NCBI RefSeq assembly: GCF_900110575.1
Contig: NZ_FOEF01000010.1
Span: 1-64,000 of the forward strand
DNA from: Amycolatopsis saalfeldensis
Lineage (GTDB): Bacteria; Actinomycetota; Actinomycetes; Mycobacteriales; Pseudonocardiaceae
Reading direction: 5' to 3'
DNA: 64,000 nucleotides
The notes under the pieces were generated by a model that searched no databases, was not told where the DNA came from, and saw only the letters and a list, made by a program, of their open reading frames with translations. Of the stretch, positions 18,146 to 25,335 are shown in pieces; within the stretch, counting starts at the first letter, position 1, and each line of letters opens with the position of its first letter. Position numbers and translations under genes: made by a program.

Positions 18146-19924
18146 TCAGTGCTGGGTACCGGAAGGCGTGGCCATCCCGGCGCCCTCCAGAGCCGTGGCG
18201 GCAGCAGCGCGCATGCGACGCAACAATCGCGTCGTGACCGGCCGGACGAGCGGATGCTCGCCGCCGTGGGAGGCGGCCTCGTCCTGCCAACGCCGCAGCC
18301 TCGCCTCGAACGTCGCCGAGTCGGCCAGTTCGGCGCAGTCGAGTGTGTCGTGGTCGAGGTCGACGGTGATCGTGTCCCCGTCCTCGATCAACGCGATCGG
18401 CCCACCGAGAGCGGCCTCCGGCCCGACGTGCCCGATGACCAGGCCGACCGATCCGCCGGAGAAGCGCGCGTCCGTCATCAGCGCGACAGAGATCCCCTTC
18501 TGCCGGCACAGGGCGGTGATGCGCGAGGTCGGATCCAGCATCTCCGGCATTCCGGGCGCGCCGCGCGGCCCCTCGTAGCGAATGACGACCATGTCCCGAT
18601 CCGCGAATACGTCCGGCGTGTCGATCAGGGCCCCCAGCAGGTCCTGCTCGCTGTCGAACACCCGTGCCCGGCCGACGAACCGGTTGTCCACGATGCCCGT
18701 CTCGACACCGGCCAGCTTGATCACCGCACCGCCGTTCGGGGCGAGATTCCCCGAGAGCAGGCGGAGGCCACCGGTCGGTTTGAACGGCGCGGCCACGCTG
18801 AGGACGACCTCGCCGTCCGGCGCCGGCGGGTCGAGGCGCGTGACCTGCTCGGCCAGGGTCTCGCCGGTGCACGTCAGCGTCGAGCCGTCGAGAACGCCGT
18901 TGCCGAGGAGTTCCTTGACGATCACCGGAAGACCGCCGACCGCGTCGATGTCCACCATGCTGTACTTCCCGAACGGGCGGGCGTTGATCAGCACCGGCAC
19001 GGTCCGGGAGAGCTGGTTGAACTCCTGCTGGGACATGACCTCGGCCCAGAAGTCGATCCCGGCGGCCCGGGCGATCTCGGGCGCGTGCAGCAGCACGTTC
19101 GTCGATCCGCCCATCGCGATGGCCACGATCGTGGCATTGCGGAACGCGGCGGGCGTCGCGAGGTCGCGGGGAGTGATGGCCCGCTGGGTCATGATCTCCA
19201 GGCAGTCCACGAGCTGCTCGGGGAACACCTCGGTCCGGCGCGGGTCCTCGGACGCGGGCGACACCATGTGCAGCGGTTCGAGCCCCAGCAGCGCGATGAA
19301 AGTCTGCATGGTGTTGTAGGTGAACATCCCGCCGCAGCTGCCGTGCCCGGGGCAGGCATTGCGGGCCCAGCGCTCGCGCTTCGCCGCATCCGGGTCTCCC
19401 GCGACCTGGAAGCAGCTGACGAGGTCGATCGTCTCGCCGGTCAGCGGATCCGTGCCCGGGCGGATGGAGCCGTCCGAGAGCACCACGGCGGGAACGTTGC
19501 GTTCCATGATCGCCGCGGTGGTACCGACGGGCGGCTTGTCACAGGCGACGACGGCGACCACGCCACGGATGTCGCTGCCCTCGAAGTGCAGTGACAGCCC
19601 GTCGTTGGTCGTCTCCCGGCCGATCAGGGAGTAGCGCATCTGCGGTGTGCCGTTGCGCTGCCCGTCCGAGATCCCGCCCGAGTAGTTCGGCGCCAGCAAC
19701 CGGACCGGCAGGTCCCGCTCCGCGATCCGGCGCCCCATGGCGGCGTGGATGGCATCGACCTTGTCGTTCACGCCGACATAGCAAATGCTGTCACCCAGGG
19801 TTCCGACCACACCCCACGGCGCTCCGTGGATCCGATCCACGTCCTGGCCCAACGCCAGCGCCGTGGCCACGGCCTGACAGTCCTGCCCAGGCCGCCAGAG
19901 GTCACGACCGCTCGACTCGCTCAT
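18146..19924 (-). CDS. IlvD/Edd family dehydratase
   Basis: A 592-residue iron-sulphur dehydratase of the dihydroxy-acid/phosphogluconate/sugar-acid dehydratase family, removing water from a 2,3-dihydroxy acid. Family motifs are visible: ACDKPP near residue 128 (cluster cysteine), ACPGHGSCGGMFTYNTM near 195 (second cluster cysteine), AMGGSTN near 275 (metal/substrate site) and TDARFSGG near 480. Divergence from canonical IlvD (GCDKTTP, TDGRFSGG) favours a sugar-acid or other specialised substrate. I chose the ATG at 19924 with a GAGGAGAT site rather than the upstream frame to 20059. Stands alone; a palindrome lies in its leader. Confidence 0.85.
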   Translation of the reverse strand: MSESSGRDLWRPGQDCQAVATALALGQDVDRIHGAPWGVVGTLGDSICYVGVNDKVDAIHAAMGRRIAERDLPVRLLAPNYSGGISDGQRNGTPQMRYSLIGRETTNDGLSLHFEGSDIRGVVAVVACDKPPVGTTAAIMERNVPAVVLSDGSIRPGTDPLTGETIDLVSCFQVAGDPDAAKRERWARNACPGHGSCGGMFTYNTMQTFIALLGLEPLHMVSPASEDPRRTEVFPEQLVDCLEIMTQRAITPRDLATPAAFRNATIVAIAMGGSTNVLLHAPEIARAAGIDFWAEVMSQQEFNQLSRTVPVLINARPFGKYSMVDIDAVGGLPVIVKELLGNGVLDGSTLTCTGETLAEQVTRLDPPAPDGEVVLSVAAPFKPTGGLRLLSGNLAPNGGAVIKLAGVETGIVDNRFVGRARVFDSEQDLLGALIDTPDVFADRDMVVIRYEGPRGAPGMPEMLDPTSRITALCRQKGISVALMTDARFSGGSVGLVIGHVGPEAALGGPIALIEDGDTITVDLDHDTLDCAELADSATFEARLRRWQDEAASHGGEHPLVRPVTTRLLRRMRAAAATALEGAGMATPSGTQH

Positions 19925-19941
19925 CCGCACGATCTCCTCGT

Positions 19942-19961
19942 TTCGCGTAGTTGTCCGCGAA
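19942..19961 (-). promoter_or_regulatory. Palindrome upstream of dehydratase gene
   Basis: TTCGCG-N8-CGCGAA is a 6-bp perfect inverted repeat located 18-37 bases before the dehydratase start codon. Its position in the leader suggests an operator for an unlinked repressor. No regulator gene is adjacent; function is inference. Confidence 0.35.
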
Positions 19962-20003
19962 CATACCCAGGTCCGCCCGGCGACACCGCACGAACCCGGA
20001 CAG

Positions 20004-20033
20004 CAAAAAAGCCCAGGCCATTGACCTGGGCTT
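20004..20033 (-). terminator. Rho-independent terminator after tRNA-Asn
   Basis: On the minus strand the stem GCCCAGG / CCTGGGC (20025-20031 and 20011-20017) with a 7-base loop is followed by a run of six T (20005-20010). It lies three bases downstream of the tRNA and is a textbook intrinsic terminator, unusual in this GC-rich window. Confidence 0.9.
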
Positions 20034-20035
20034 TG

Positions 20036-20108
20036 CTCCCCCGCTTGGACTCGAACCAAGAACCCTCCGGTTAACAGCCGAATGCTCTGCCAGTTGAGCT
20101 ACAGGGGA
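20036..20108 (-). tRNA. tRNA-Asn (anticodon GTT)
   Basis: The 73-base gene folds into a complete cloverleaf on the minus strand: acceptor stem TCCCCTG pairing with CGGGGGA, D-loop with AGCTCAACTGGCAGAGC, anticodon loop CTGTTAA giving GTT, and the T-arm CTTGG-TTCGAGT-CCAAG. The discriminator base is G. The 3' CCA is not encoded (CAA follows), as is usual in actinobacteria. A terminator follows directly. Confidence 0.96.
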
Positions 20109-20269
20109 TCATCGCTCTCAGTCGGATCTCTCCGGCTGATGGGAAAACTTTAGCGCACGCCCTGAGCCGGCCGGACAGGACCCCCCACCGAAGCCGATCA
20201 CCCCCGCCGGGGGCGGTTTGCTGGACAATGGGGGGCGGGAGTCCGACTGAGGAAGAGGTGTGGCCGGCG

Positions 20270-20443
20270 ATGAAGAAGTTCCTGCTGGGTGTGGGCCTGG
20301 GGTACGTGCTGGGCACCAAGGCCGGCCGGGGACGGTACGAGCAGATCGTGCGCACCTACCGCAAGCTGGTCGACCATCCCATGGTCCAGGGCGCCGCCGG
20401 GGTGGCGCGCGCCAAGGTGAGCGAGAAGTTCGGGCGGCGCTGA
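20270..20443 (+). CDS. Small membrane-associated protein, YtxH-like
   Basis: A 57-residue protein from the ATG at 20270, preceded by GAGGAAGAGG. The N-terminus MKKFLLGVGLGYVLGTKAGR is a short glycine-rich hydrophobic helix, like that of YtxH-type proteins, followed by an amphipathic basic tail (RGRYEQIVRTYRKL). Actinobacteria often carry such a protein of unknown function. It lies between tRNA-Asn and tam and is transcribed toward tam. No function is assigned. Confidence 0.75.
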   Translation: MKKFLLGVGLGYVLGTKAGRGRYEQIVRTYRKLVDHPMVQGAAGVARAKVSEKFGRR

Positions 20444-20448
20444 GGGCC

Positions 20449-21219
20449 TCAGCGCGGCGGGGTCTGCGCGACGAAGAAGATGCGCCGGAACTCGAACCAC
20501 GTGGTGCCGTCCGGACGCGGCGGATAGGCGGCGTCCAGCAAGGGGGCGAGCTGCTCGCGGAAGGCGGCCCAGTCCGTGTCGTCCAGTGCGGCGCGGACGG
20601 GGCGCAGCGCGGTGCCCGTGATCCACTCCAGCACGGCGCGTTCGCCGGACAGCCGTTGCAGGTACGTGGTCTCCCAGGCGTCCACCGCGCAACCCTCGTC
20701 GGCCAGCAGAGTGGCGTAGGCCTGCGGATCCGCGACGGCCTCGTCTTCGCGCAGCACCAGCGTGCCCAGCCGCGAGGACCACTCCGGCGAGCCCGCCAGC
20801 TCGCGCGTGATGCGGTGCGACGGCGCCCCGAAGTTGCCCGGCACCTGCACGGCCAGGAACGCGCCCGCCGGCAGCTGCCCGGCCCACCGGCGCAGCAGGT
20901 CCTGGTGCCCGGGCACCCACTGCAGCACCGTGTTGGACACGACCACGTCGGTGTCCGGCCGCGGCGTCCAGTCGCGCACGTCGAGCACCTGGGCGTCGAC
21001 GCCGCGTGAGCGGGCGGCCGCCACCATTTCCGGGGAGCTGTCGGACGCCTCGAGCACCGCGTCGGGCCAGCGTTTCGCCAGGTCGACGGTCAGATTTCCG
21101 GGGCCGCAGCCGAGATCGGCGACCCGGCGGGCGGGAGTGGCCGGGATGCGCGCGATCAGGTCGTGGAACGGCCGCGCGCGCAGGTCGGCATAGTCGAGGT
21201 ACTTGGCCGGATCCCACAT
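20449..21219 (-). CDS. tam: Trans-aconitate 2-methyltransferase
   Basis: SAM-dependent methyltransferase of 256 residues, the normal Tam length, that would methylate trans-aconitate, an inhibitor of aconitase formed spontaneously from cis-aconitate. The opening WDPAKYLDYADLRARPFHDL is the Tam signature, followed by SAM motif I VADLGCGPGNLT near residue 34 and the SNTVLQWVPGH segment near 95. The C-terminal EFRRIFFVAQ is also family-like. Start is ATG just downstream of a double palindrome that probably controls it. Confidence 0.9.
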   Translation of the reverse strand: MWDPAKYLDYADLRARPFHDLIARIPATPARRVADLGCGPGNLTVDLAKRWPDAVLEASDSSPEMVAAARSRGVDAQVLDVRDWTPRPDTDVVVSNTVLQWVPGHQDLLRRWAGQLPAGAFLAVQVPGNFGAPSHRITRELAGSPEWSSRLGTLVLREDEAVADPQAYATLLADEGCAVDAWETTYLQRLSGERAVLEWITGTALRPVRAALDDTDWAAFREQLAPLLDAAYPPRPDGTTWFEFRRIFFVAQTPPR

Positions 21220-21242
21220 GGAACGTCCACCTCCGCAGTAAA

Positions 21243-21273
21243 CAGTACAGCCGTACTAAGTACGAGCGTACTG
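21243..21273 (-). promoter_or_regulatory. Tandem TetR-like operators upstream of tam
   Basis: Two perfect palindromes AGTAC-N4-GTACT lie side by side (21244-21257 and 21259-21272), centre spacing 15 bp, within the 54-bp gap between the hypothetical gene and tam. Together with the flanking C and G they form a 31-bp nearly symmetric block. Paired short palindromes of this kind are typical of TetR-family binding. No TetR gene is in the window. Confidence 0.6.
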
Positions 21274-21795
21274 CTAGTTCCGCGGGCCCGCCAGCTTCTC
21301 CGCGACCTCCTCGGCGATGGCCGAGACCAGCGCCGGGTCCGTGCCCGGGTCGGGGCGCACCTGCAGCACCGTGCCGTCGTGGCCGGGCACCTTGCGCTGC
21401 ACGAACCAGGCGCCGCCGCCGGGCAGCTCGTGGCGGTGGCGCGTGCGCACCGAGCCGTCGACGCGCAGCCGCACCTGCTGCGGCACCTTGCCCGGGTCCG
21501 GCAGCCGGAACCGCACCGGCTCGAGGTCGCTCAGCACGACGACCCCGCCGGCGCGCTCGGCCTCCACCGACTCGGTCAGGGTGAAGACGCCGTCGGCCCA
21601 GGTCGCTTTGGCCACGAGGTGCCAGCCGACGCGCCGGGCGCCTTCGCCGTCCGGGAGCCACAGGCCGAGCGAGGTGACGAGCAGGTGCCCGCCGCCCTCG
21701 ACCGCCGCCGCGGCGATCACGTTCTCCCCCGGCTCCGGGCGCGCCGGGAACCCTTCGGGGAGCCCGTTTCCGAAGATCCGGCTCAGCCAGCCCAT
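21274..21795 (-). CDS. Conserved hypothetical protein downstream of dnaG
   Basis: A 173-residue soluble protein that I recognise only as a type often found beside dnaG in actinobacteria. It contains a predicted beta-rich core (HLLVTSLGLWLPDGE, VGWHLVAKATWADGVFTL, VVVLSDLEPVRFRL) and ends in a helix with a possible PDPGTDPALVSAIAEEVAEKL dimer region. There is no signal peptide or membrane segment. Its ATG lies one base after the dnaG stop codon, so the two are co-translated. Function unknown. Confidence 0.75.
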   Translation of the reverse strand: MGWLSRIFGNGLPEGFPARPEPGENVIAAAAVEGGGHLLVTSLGLWLPDGEGARRVGWHLVAKATWADGVFTLTESVEAERAGGVVVLSDLEPVRFRLPDPGKVPQQVRLRVDGSVRTRHRHELPGGGAWFVQRKVPGHDGTVLQVRPDPGTDPALVSAIAEEVAEKLAGPRN

Positions 21796-21796
21796 C

Positions 21797-23701
21797 TCAG
21801 TCCCATCCGCTGGCGGCCTGCTGCCGCAGCGCCTTCCGGTACTGCTCCAGCGCCACCAGGTCGCCGAACAGCGCGCGGTAGTCGTCCGGCGCCTCGACCG
21901 GCGAAAGCCGCTGCAGCTTCGATTTGATCTCGCCGATCTGACGGCCGACGAGGCTCTCCTGCACGCCCGCGAGCACCCCCGAGATGTACCGGGAGTCCAC
22001 TTCGCCCAAGGCGCGCAACGGTTCCACGGACAGCTCGCTGAGCACCCGCCGGACCGTCCCTTCCGGACAGTGCTGCGCCGCGGCGTCCAGCAGCGCCGGG
22101 CCGGTGAGCCCGGATGCCGCGCCGCCCGCCTTCAGCACGGCCAGGTGGATCGCGACGTACACCGGGTGCGTGAACGCCTCCTCCGGCAGCGAGTCGTACT
22201 CCGGGCCGGCGATCGCGGGCTGCTGCAGCGCGGCCTTGAGCGCCTCGCGCTGGCCGGTGAACCGCGGGTCGCCCGGCGCGGGCCGCGGCAGGTCCTGCTC
22301 CTTGGCCTCCGGCTCGGGCGCCTGCCTCGAGGCCGCCTGGCGCAACGGCGGCCCGCCGCGTTTCGCCGTGGCGCCCGCGCTGCCGCGCACCCGGTTCACC
22401 ACCTGGGCCACGTCCTGCCAGCCCACCCACCAGGCGAGCCTGGAGGCATAACCGTCGCGCGCGGAGCGGTCCTTGATCGAGGCGACCATCGGCACCGTCT
22501 TCTGCAGCGCGGCGACCTGACCGTCGACCGAATCGAGGTCGAACTGCTTGAGCATGCTCTTGATCGCGAACTCGAACAGCGACGTCCGGCGCGCGACCAG
22601 GTCCTTCACCGCGGCGTCGCCCTTGGCGATGCGCAGCTCGCACGGGTCCATGCCGTCCGGCGCGACCGCGATGTAGGTCTGTGCCGCGAAGGTCTGGTCG
22701 CCCTCGAACGCCTTGAGCGCGGCCTTCTGGCCGGCCGCGTCGCCGTCGAAGGTGAAGATGACCTCACCGCGGAAGGCGTCGTCGTCCATCATCAGCCGGC
22801 GCAGCATCTTGATGTGGTCCTCGCCGAAGGCGGTGCCCGAGGACGCGACCGCGGTGGGCACGCCGGCCGCGTGCATCGCCATCACGTCGGTGTAGCCCTC
22901 GACCACGACCACCTGGTGCCGCTTCGAGATCTCCCGCTTGGCCTGGTCGAGGCCGAACAGCACCTGCGACTTCTTGTAGATCGGCGTTTCCGACGTGTTG
23001 AGGTACTTGGCCTCGATCCGGTCGTCGTCGAACAGCCGGCGCGCGCCGAAGCCCACCACGTCGTTGCCGAGGTCGCGGATCGGCCAGACCAGCCGCCGGT
23101 GGAAGCGGTCCATCGGGCCGCGCTGGCCCTCCTTGGACAAGCCCGACGCGAGCAGCTCCTTGACCTCGAAACCGTGGTTGAGCAGGTACTTCGTCAGCTT
23201 GTCCCAGCCGCCGGGCGCGTAGCCGCAGCCGAACTGCTTCGCGGCCGCCGCGTCGAATCCGCGCTCCGACAGGAAGTCGCGGGCCGTGCGGGCCTCGTCG
23301 GTGCCCAGCTGCTCGATGTAGAACGCGCTGGCCGCCCGGTGGGCCTCGATCAGCCTGGCCCGGGTGCCGCGGTCGCGCTGCACCCCCGGGCCGCCGCCCT
23401 CGTAGGTCAGCCGGAGGCCGATCCGGTCGGCCAGCCGCTCGACCGCCTCGACGAACGAGACGAGGTCGATCTTCTGGATGAACTTGATGACGTCGCCGCC
23501 CTCACCACAGCCGAAGCAGTGGAAGGTGCCGTGCGAAGGGCGCACATTGAACGACGGGGTCTTCTCGTTGTGGAACGGGCAGAGGCCCTTCAGGCTGCCT
23601 CCGCCGGCCCGCCGCAGCGCGACGTAGTCCCCGATGACCTCGTCGATCCGGTTGCGCTCACGCACCTCCGCGATGTCGCTCTCCCGAATCCGTCCTGCCA
23701 C
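21797..23701 (-). CDS. dnaG: DNA primase
   Basis: Synthesises RNA primers for replication. The 634-residue product has the N-terminal CHC2 zinc ribbon (CPFHNE near residue 43 and CFGCGEGGD near 63), the TOPRIM catalytic core (VVVEGYTDVMA near 265, and FDGDAAGQKAA near 310) and the helical C-terminal DnaB-interacting domain. The GTG at 23701, giving VAGRIRESDIAEVR, matches where mycobacterial DnaG begins; the open frame extends further to 23743. It is followed by the hypothetical gene with a one-base gap and is divergent from the sigma factor gene. Confidence 0.95.
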   Translation of the reverse strand: MAGRIRESDIAEVRERNRIDEVIGDYVALRRAGGGSLKGLCPFHNEKTPSFNVRPSHGTFHCFGCGEGGDVIKFIQKIDLVSFVEAVERLADRIGLRLTYEGGGPGVQRDRGTRARLIEAHRAASAFYIEQLGTDEARTARDFLSERGFDAAAAKQFGCGYAPGGWDKLTKYLLNHGFEVKELLASGLSKEGQRGPMDRFHRRLVWPIRDLGNDVVGFGARRLFDDDRIEAKYLNTSETPIYKKSQVLFGLDQAKREISKRHQVVVVEGYTDVMAMHAAGVPTAVASSGTAFGEDHIKMLRRLMMDDDAFRGEVIFTFDGDAAGQKAALKAFEGDQTFAAQTYIAVAPDGMDPCELRIAKGDAAVKDLVARRTSLFEFAIKSMLKQFDLDSVDGQVAALQKTVPMVASIKDRSARDGYASRLAWWVGWQDVAQVVNRVRGSAGATAKRGGPPLRQAASRQAPEPEAKEQDLPRPAPGDPRFTGQREALKAALQQPAIAGPEYDSLPEEAFTHPVYVAIHLAVLKAGGAASGLTGPALLDAAAQHCPEGTVRRVLSELSVEPLRALGEVDSRYISGVLAGVQESLVGRQIGEIKSKLQRLSPVEAPDDYRALFGDLVALEQYRKALRQQAASGWD

Positions 23702-23754
23702 GGCATCCACTCTAGTTCTCCCGCCCCGGCGGCCGTGCGGCACACTCTCCCCTT

Positions 23755-24699
23755 ATGCGCACACCTTCGGCTCTGACCGGTTTCGCCGACGAGTTCGCGA
23801 CGCACCGCGGGCACCTGCTGGGCGTGGCCTACCGGCTCACCGGCACGCGGGCGGACGCCGAGGACGCCGTGCAGGAGTCGTGGCTGCGGCTGGCCGGGCT
23901 GGACGACGCGGGCCGCGCGGCCATCCGCGACCTGCGCGGCTGGCTGACCACGGTGGTCGGCCGGATCTGCCTCGACCGGCTGCGCTCGGCGGCGGTGCAG
24001 CGCGAGCGGTACGTGGGCCAGTGGCTGCCGGAGCCGATCGTGACGCCGTTCGGCATGCCGGTGAGCGAGGACCCGCTCGAAGCCGCCGTGCGCGACGACG
24101 GCATCCGGATGGCCGCGATGGTGGTGCTCGACAAGCTCACGCCGGAGCAGCGCGTCGCCTTCGTGCTGCACGACGCGTTTTCGGTCCCGTTCGGCGAGAT
24201 CGGCGGGATCCTCGGCTGCTCGCCCGACGCCGCGCGCCAGCACGGCTCGCGCGCGCGGCGGGCGCTGGCCCAGGCGGACCCGCCGCGGCGCGTCGAGCTG
24301 GCGGAACAGCAGCAGCTGCTGGAGAAGTTCGTCGCCGCGCTGCTGGCCGGCGACATCCGCGCGATGACCGAGCTGCTGCACCCCGACGTCGTGATGGTCG
24401 GCGACTCGGACGGCAAGGGCCGCACCACCCGCCAGGTCATCGTCGGCCCGGACAAGCTGGTGCGCTTCCTGCTGGGCCTGCTGCAGAAGTACGAGCCGGG
24501 CGCGTTGACCCGCGGTGCCCCGGTGCTCGTCAACGGCGACCTCGGCCTGTGGCTCCCGCCGCTGCCGGGGCGCGACGGCTTCCTCGCCGTCGACGAGCAC
24601 ATCCAGGCCATGAGCATCCGCGACGGCCGCATCGTCGCCGTCTACGACATCGTGAACCCCGACAAGCTCACCCGCATCACCCGCCCCGCGCTGTCCTGA
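23755..24699 (+). CDS. ECF41-type RNA polymerase sigma factor
   Basis: A 314-residue sigma factor with sigma-2 (about residues 10-75) and sigma-4 (about 115-175) regions plus a C-terminal SnoaL-like domain, the hallmark of group ECF41. Group motifs are visible: WLPEP at the inter-domain linker, DSDGKG in place of the usual DGGGK, and NPDKL near the C-terminus. In this group the C-terminal domain senses a signal and controls activity instead of a separate anti-sigma factor. The convergent neighbour encodes the carboxymuconolactone decarboxylase-family protein that ECF41 factors usually control, and its promoter matches the ECF41 consensus. Confidence 0.92.
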   Translation: MRTPSALTGFADEFATHRGHLLGVAYRLTGTRADAEDAVQESWLRLAGLDDAGRAAIRDLRGWLTTVVGRICLDRLRSAAVQRERYVGQWLPEPIVTPFGMPVSEDPLEAAVRDDGIRMAAMVVLDKLTPEQRVAFVLHDAFSVPFGEIGGILGCSPDAARQHGSRARRALAQADPPRRVELAEQQQLLEKFVAALLAGDIRAMTELLHPDVVMVGDSDGKGRTTRQVIVGPDKLVRFLLGLLQKYEPGALTRGAPVLVNGDLGLWLPPLPGRDGFLAVDEHIQAMSIRDGRIVAVYDIVNPDKLTRITRPALS

Positions 24700-24705
24700 A
24701 CCGGG

Positions 24706-25272
24706 TCAGGGCAGCGGGACGCGGCAGGCGTCGCCCGAGGTGAAGCCCTGGTCGACGATGCCGAGGGCGCTGTTCACCCGGGCGCGGGAGTTCTCCAGGC
24801 CGATCTGGTAGGTCAGCTCGACCACCCCGTCCCGGCCGAACTCGGCCTCCAGCTCGGCCACCTGCTCGTCGGTGACGGTGACCTGCGCGCCCGTCATCGC
24901 GTCGGCGTAGGCCAGGGCCAGGCGCTCGGGGCGGGAGAACGCGGGCGAGTCCGCGTAGTCGTCGATGTGCTTCAGGCGGTCGATGTCGAGGCCTTCGTGG
25001 AGCTGCAGCATGGTGCCGAAGTCGACGCACCACGAGCAGCCGATGCTCGTGGCGACGCGGTACACGGCCAGCTCGCGGACGTTCGCGGGCAGCCGTTTCG
25101 ACGCCTTCTCCGCGAGCAGCTCGTGCAGCACGCTCGCGCGCAGCAGCTTCGGATGGTGCGCCACCACGGCCATCGGCGCGGGCACGGCACCGTACCGGCG
25201 GCCCGCGATGCGGTACATGAGCTTCAGCAGCGGGCCGGCCTCGGTGGTGCGCTTCGCCGGGATACGGGACAT
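24706..25272 (-). CDS. Carboxymuconolactone decarboxylase/AhpD-like protein, ECF41 partner
   Basis: A 188-residue helical protein of the CMD/AhpD superfamily. The redox motif CSWCVDFG lies near residues 77-84, preceded by the ELAVYRVATSIG helix, so a peroxidase/alkylhydroperoxidase-type thiol activity is likely. Such genes are the standard companion of ECF41 sigma factors. It converges on the sigma gene with only six bases between the stops. The ATG has a GAGGAGGAG site, and a promoter matching the ECF41 consensus lies 35-61 bases upstream. Confidence 0.88.
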   Translation of the reverse strand: MSRIPAKRTTEAGPLLKLMYRIAGRRYGAVPAPMAVVAHHPKLLRASVLHELLAEKASKRLPANVRELAVYRVATSIGCSWCVDFGTMLQLHEGLDIDRLKHIDDYADSPAFSRPERLALAYADAMTGAQVTVTDEQVAELEAEFGRDGVVELTYQIGLENSRARVNSALGIVDQGFTSGDACRVPLP

Positions 25273-25306
25273 GGTCGTCTCCTCCTCTGGGGCGGTTCGG
25301 GAGGAG

Positions 25307-25333
25307 GACGGGACAGCGGCGGGGAATGTGACG
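25307..25333 (-). promoter_or_regulatory. ECF41-dependent promoter of the CMD gene
   Basis: On the minus strand CGTCACA (25327-25333), a 16-base spacer and CGTC (25307-25310) match the published ECF41 -35/-10 consensus TGTCACA-N16-CGTC with one mismatch. The spacing to the CMD start codon is about 35 bases. No such motif was found in front of the sigma gene itself. Confidence 0.75.
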
Positions 25334-25335
25334 CC

